Assembly (NCBI GenBank): GCA_937877595.1
Contig: CALFIY010000024.1
Span: forward strand, 1-43,890
Source: an uncultured Prevotella sp.
GTDB taxonomy: Bacteria > Bacteroidota > Bacteroidia > Bacteroidales > Bacteroidaceae
Direction: 5' to 3'
Length of the DNA: 43,890 nt
Shown here one piece after another: positions 41,513-43,890 of the stretch (within the stretch, counting starts at the first letter, position 1; each line of letters opens with the position of its first letter). A model generated the notes under the pieces. That model was given only the letters and a program-made list of their open reading frames with translations, had not been told where the DNA came from and ran no database searches. The translations under genes were made by a program, and so were the position numbers.

Positions 41513-42913
41513 TTAATCTTTAATCACAACCCTTCCGTCTACGATGTTTATGCCGCGCTGCATCGTTTGCCGCTGCGTGCCGTCGAGGGAGAAGATGCGG
41601 CCACACGCTCTGGAAGGAGCGGAGTGGTGAGAAATGGCAGTGGCATTGGCTGCAGGCATGAAGATTACCTCGCCGAGGCTGGCGTCGTCGTGCTGATGGA
41701 AAATTACCTTCTCGATTTCTTCCTCTGTCTGGTTGGCGACATTCCACGTGTTGTTCTGCGCATATATGGTGAGCGTGGAGTTGTTGTAGAGGTCGTAGAG
41801 ATTGCCGTCGAAACCATTGTTGCGGAACACGTTGCCGCCGGGACTCTGGATACTGCTGTTGCCGGGCTGCCCGATGTTGACGTCCTTGCATCCAATGACG
41901 GTGATGCCCCACAGGCTGCCTTCTATGGTGTTGCCTGCTATGACGGCCTGCGTCAGCAGGTAGGGGTCGTAGAGGCTTATGCCGCTGCCGCCCTGCATGG
42001 GGTCTGTCTCATGGCAGTTGTCTGTCAGTATGCAGTCGTCGATGCGTATTTTCGCTGCCGGGCCGACGAGCCCGATGCCGTAGCGGTTGTTGCTGACCGT
42101 GCAGCGTGCTATGCTGACATTGGCGTTGTAGCCCATAAAGTTTGAAATGCCGATGCCGCCAACCTTGGTGTTTTGCGCGTTACCTTCTATGGTGCAGTCG
42201 GCGATGATCAGCGGGTTGGCTGCCGTGATGTTTATCTGGGGCACATTGCCGTTGGCTGTCGAGTTTTCGAGCAGTGTGCAGCCCGTGATGGTGAGTGGTT
42301 GCGAGGCGTTGGCGGCACTGCCGATGGCAGCCTTGCGGCACGACGCGAACGTGCAGTCGGTGATAGCGCTCGGCGCTCCGGCACTGACGAAATACAGTGC
42401 TGCTGCCGTAGAGCCGTCGTGACCGTTGAAGTGGCAGCCCGTGACGTTGACTGCGCCGCCTCCGCGCATCTCGAGGCCCACGCCGTTGAATGTCACGTTT
42501 GAGATGTCTGTCGTGGCGCTGCTCTCCAGTCTTATAGCGGCGGCGTGGGTCTCATTGGCCGACGAGGTGCCAATGGTGGAGCCGCTGGCGAGGCTGAAGT
42601 TTGCCGTGCCGCTGATGGTCAAGGTCACGTTGTCGGCAAGGAGGACCGTGGCGCCGGCGTCCATGGTGAAGTGGTCGCCGATGGCTATGGTGATGTTGTC
42701 AGCGACGTGATACTTGCCGTCGGCGAATGTCACTCCCGAGCCGTCGATGGCGGCCAGCGACGCAAAGGAGTATGTTGTCCCGTTGCCTTCCGATGTGAAC
42801 TGGGCGCCGACGGGCATGGCAGTAAGGGCGAACAATGCGAGTAGCAGTGCGGCATGTCGTGCAGCGTATCGCCCTGACCGAGGCTGCAGGGCGAGGTCTT
42901 TATTCTTTTCCAT
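41513..42913 (-). CDS. Exported right-handed beta-helix protein with Por-like C-terminal tail
   Basis: The 466-residue protein (start ATG 42913) has a long N-region and signal peptide ending MPVGAQ, then repeated coils of the parallel beta-helix type with many repeats like ITGCTLLENSTA, IADCTIEGNA and IARCTVSNNRYGIG. The last about 30 residues (CGRIFSLDGTQRQTMQRG and the INIVDGRVVIKD end) resemble the C-terminal sorting tail of Bacteroidota secreted proteins. Beta-helix proteins bind or cut polysaccharides; no catalytic set is clear. It forms an operon with the lipoprotein gene, which follows after 2 bases. Confidence 0.85.
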   Translation of the reverse strand: MEKNKDLALQPRSGRYAARHAALLLALFALTAMPVGAQFTSEGNGTTYSFASLAAIDGSGVTFADGKYHVADNITIAIGDHFTMDAGATVLLADNVTLTISGTANFSLASGSTIGTSSANETHAAAIRLESSATTDISNVTFNGVGLEMRGGGAVNVTGCHFNGHDGSTAAALYFVSAGAPSAITDCTFASCRKAAIGSAANASQPLTITGCTLLENSTANGNVPQINITAANPLIIADCTIEGNAQNTKVGGIGISNFMGYNANVSIARCTVSNNRYGIGLVGPAAKIRIDDCILTDNCHETDPMQGGSGISLYDPYLLTQAVIAGNTIEGSLWGITVIGCKDVNIGQPGNSSIQSPGGNVFRNNGFDGNLYDLYNNSTLTIYAQNNTWNVANQTEEEIEKVIFHQHDDASLGEVIFMPAANATAISHHSAPSRACGRIFSLDGTQRQTMQRGINIVDGRVVIKD

Positions 42914-43033
42914 ATCGTTAGTGTGTTTTTTCTTTCGCGGTGCAAAGTTGTTCAGAAATTTGGATAAAAACGCAAACATTTTGTAAATAAAGGCAGTCTG
43001 AGGGGTTGGGAAAAATCGGGGTTCTTGCTAAGG

Positions 43034-43065
43034 CAAAGGTACATAAATAGTGTTAAATGAGCAAA
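43034..43065 (-). promoter_or_regulatory. Promoter of the beta-helix/lipoprotein operon
   Basis: On the minus strand TTTG (43065-43062) and TACCTTTG (43041-43034) are 20 bases apart, an exact Bacteroidota promoter. The leader to ATG 42913 would be about 115 bases. A weaker second site (CAACTTTG, 42950-42943) lies closer to the gene. Confidence 0.75.
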
Positions 43066-43170
43066 CTTTTGGCTGCTTTTTGCATAAATCCATTGTTATT
43101 TGATACAAAAAGACTAATTCCGCAACGAAAAGGCGACGTAGGTCAACTTTCAACAAAGAAGATACAAACA

Positions 43171-43238
43171 GTGTGTGTGACAAATATATCTTTTAACGCG
43201 GATTATTTGGCAATTCCAAATAATTTGCTAACACACAC
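43171..43238. repeat. Nested inverted repeat
   Basis: GTGTGTGT (43171-43178) and ACACACAC (43231-43238) form the outer arms. Inside, ATTATTTGG (43202-43210) pairs perfectly with CCAAATAAT (43216-43224) over a 5-base loop. The structure lies between the minus-strand beta-helix operon promoter and the plus-strand surface protein gene. Confidence 0.6.
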
Positions 43239-43304
43239 AATCAGCGCTACTGGCGTACACCACATTATTAAATACGCGGGCGTCCGCGCGTTAGCGTTAG
43301 TATA

Positions 43305-43387
43305 CGGCTTTTCTTGCATCCGTGCCGCTCGACCTTTGGTCGCTTGCTACCAGCGGGACGCAAGAAGGGAGGCCGCTGTGTTTTTTT
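43305..43387 (+). other. Large hairpin with U-run upstream of the surface protein gene
   Basis: TTCTTGC (43311-43317) pairs with GCAAGAA (43360-43366), the stem going on through TCC/GGA after one mismatch. A second hairpin CGACC-TTT-GGTCG (43330-43342) lies inside. Weak outer pairing (CGGC at 43305 with GCCG near 43371) and seven T at 43381-43387 follow. It looks like a terminator or attenuator in the leader of the next gene, or the end of a short RNA. A further small hairpin CGCGG/CCGCG lies at 43275-43288. Confidence 0.5.
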
Positions 43388-43454
43388 ATACCCCGATGGA
43401 AACAGGAAAGCATTCAAATAACATAAATTATTCACTTTTTAAAACGTAACATTT

Positions 43455-43890
43455 ATGAGACAAGCAAAACTCTTATCAATCCTCGCCCTGCTGCTCATGG
43501 CAGTGACGCAGACGGCATGGGCAGAGACACCGCCAACCATCGGCAGCATCACCTACGACACCGACGGCGGCTACTACGTAATTGACGAAGCCGACGACCT
43601 GCGCGACCTCGCCACCTACGTCAACGGAACGGGCTACTACCGCGGCGGCCACGAGACCACCGAGTCCACCGCGCACGACTGCGCAGGCCTCAAGTTCAAG
43701 ATGACCGGAGACATCGAATTCGATTATCAAAAAGGCACCGCCTACGAAGCCGCTTGGAACGATGCCTCGAACGAATTTCACAACTACGAGGCCATAGGCA
43801 GTAACTATAACAACTTCAATGGCGAATTCGACGGCGATGGCCACACCCTCAGCGGTGTCCGCATCTACCGCGGTTGGGTCGCAGACGATA
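43455..43890 (+). CDS. Start of an exported GLUG-type surface protein (partial)
   Basis: The frame opens with ATG 43455 and is still open at the window end, 145 codons later. It starts with a signal peptide (MRQAKLLSILALLLMAVTQ, ending TAWA) followed by a mature part rich in Gly, Tyr, Asp and Asn. The stretch FNGEFDGDGHTLSGVRI near residues 122-138 is the usual lead-in to GLUG or InlB-type repeats of large Bacteroidota surface proteins. The codon use is GC-rich, unlike the A/T-rich leader before it. The function of the full protein cannot be told from this piece. Confidence 0.85.
   Translation, partial: MRQAKLLSILALLLMAVTQTAWAETPPTIGSITYDTDGGYYVIDEADDLRDLATYVNGTGYYRGGHETTESTAHDCAGLKFKMTGDIEFDYQKGTAYEAAWNDASNEFHNYEAIGSNYNNFNGEFDGDGHTLSGVRIYRGWVADD

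Noticed and set aside
43057..43449. A 130-codon open frame on the plus strand
   Set aside because: It runs through the inverted repeats and the U-run, has no family likeness and no promoter, and its composition changes abruptly along its length.
1..43890. CRISPR arrays, tRNA or rRNA genes, transposases, phage genes
   Set aside because: No spaced direct repeats, no tRNA-like cloverleaf stretches and no recombinase or phage-like proteins were recognised. The pigment cluster shows no flanking mobile element.

Overview
The window looks like chromosomal DNA of a Bacteroidales bacterium, most likely a Prevotella relative. The reasons are Bacteroidota-type promoters (TTTG, about 20 bases, TAnnTTTG), a lack of Shine-Dalgarno sites, signal peptides ending in AQ, a GLUG-type surface protein and a beta-helix protein with a Por-like C-terminal tail.

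Layout. Positions 1-3030 hold the end of the respiratory complex I operon (nuoM, nuoN, possibly the last codons of nuoL), closed by a terminator. Positions 3109-3915 hold a secreted protein whose signal peptide is cut off from the rest by an in-frame TAG. From 29935 down to 4095, 29 tightly packed minus-strand genes form one apparent transcription unit with one recognisable promoter (29959-29966). From 36836 down to 30490 runs a second minus-strand operon, sppA-lpxK-purine nucleoside phosphorylase-thiL-secreted protein-fucosyltransferase-like gene. Plus-strand groES-groEL follow (37045-39022), then a promoter/terminator pair that could be a small RNA, a COG0523 (CobW-type) metal GTPase (39747-40913), a convergent pair encoding a papain-like lipoprotein and a beta-helix protein, and the start of a large surface protein that runs off the window.

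The main find is the 26-kb cluster. It combines an aryl-polyene type II polyketide system with the dialkylresorcinol genes darA and darB, the gene logic of flexirubin pigments (an aryl-polyene acid esterified to a dialkylresorcinol). An ANL ligase next to an ACP would load an aryl acid. Three ketosynthases, a Cys-less chain-length-factor-like partner, a half-ketosynthase, two further ACPs, a ketoreductase, two dehydratase-like hotdog proteins and a thioesterase would build the polyene. DarB and DarA would make the resorcinol. A methyltransferase, a FAD oxidoreductase, a GT2 glycosyltransferase and five acyltransferase domains would tailor and join the parts. An MMPL permease, a LolA-like carrier and an SMR/EamA-like membrane protein would move the product to the outer membrane. 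A BtrH-like protein and a secreted alpha/beta hydrolase complete the set. No aromatic ammonia lyase is present, so the starter acid must come from elsewhere or be of another type.

All functions are read from sequence motifs and remembered family patterns; no database search or structure prediction was run.
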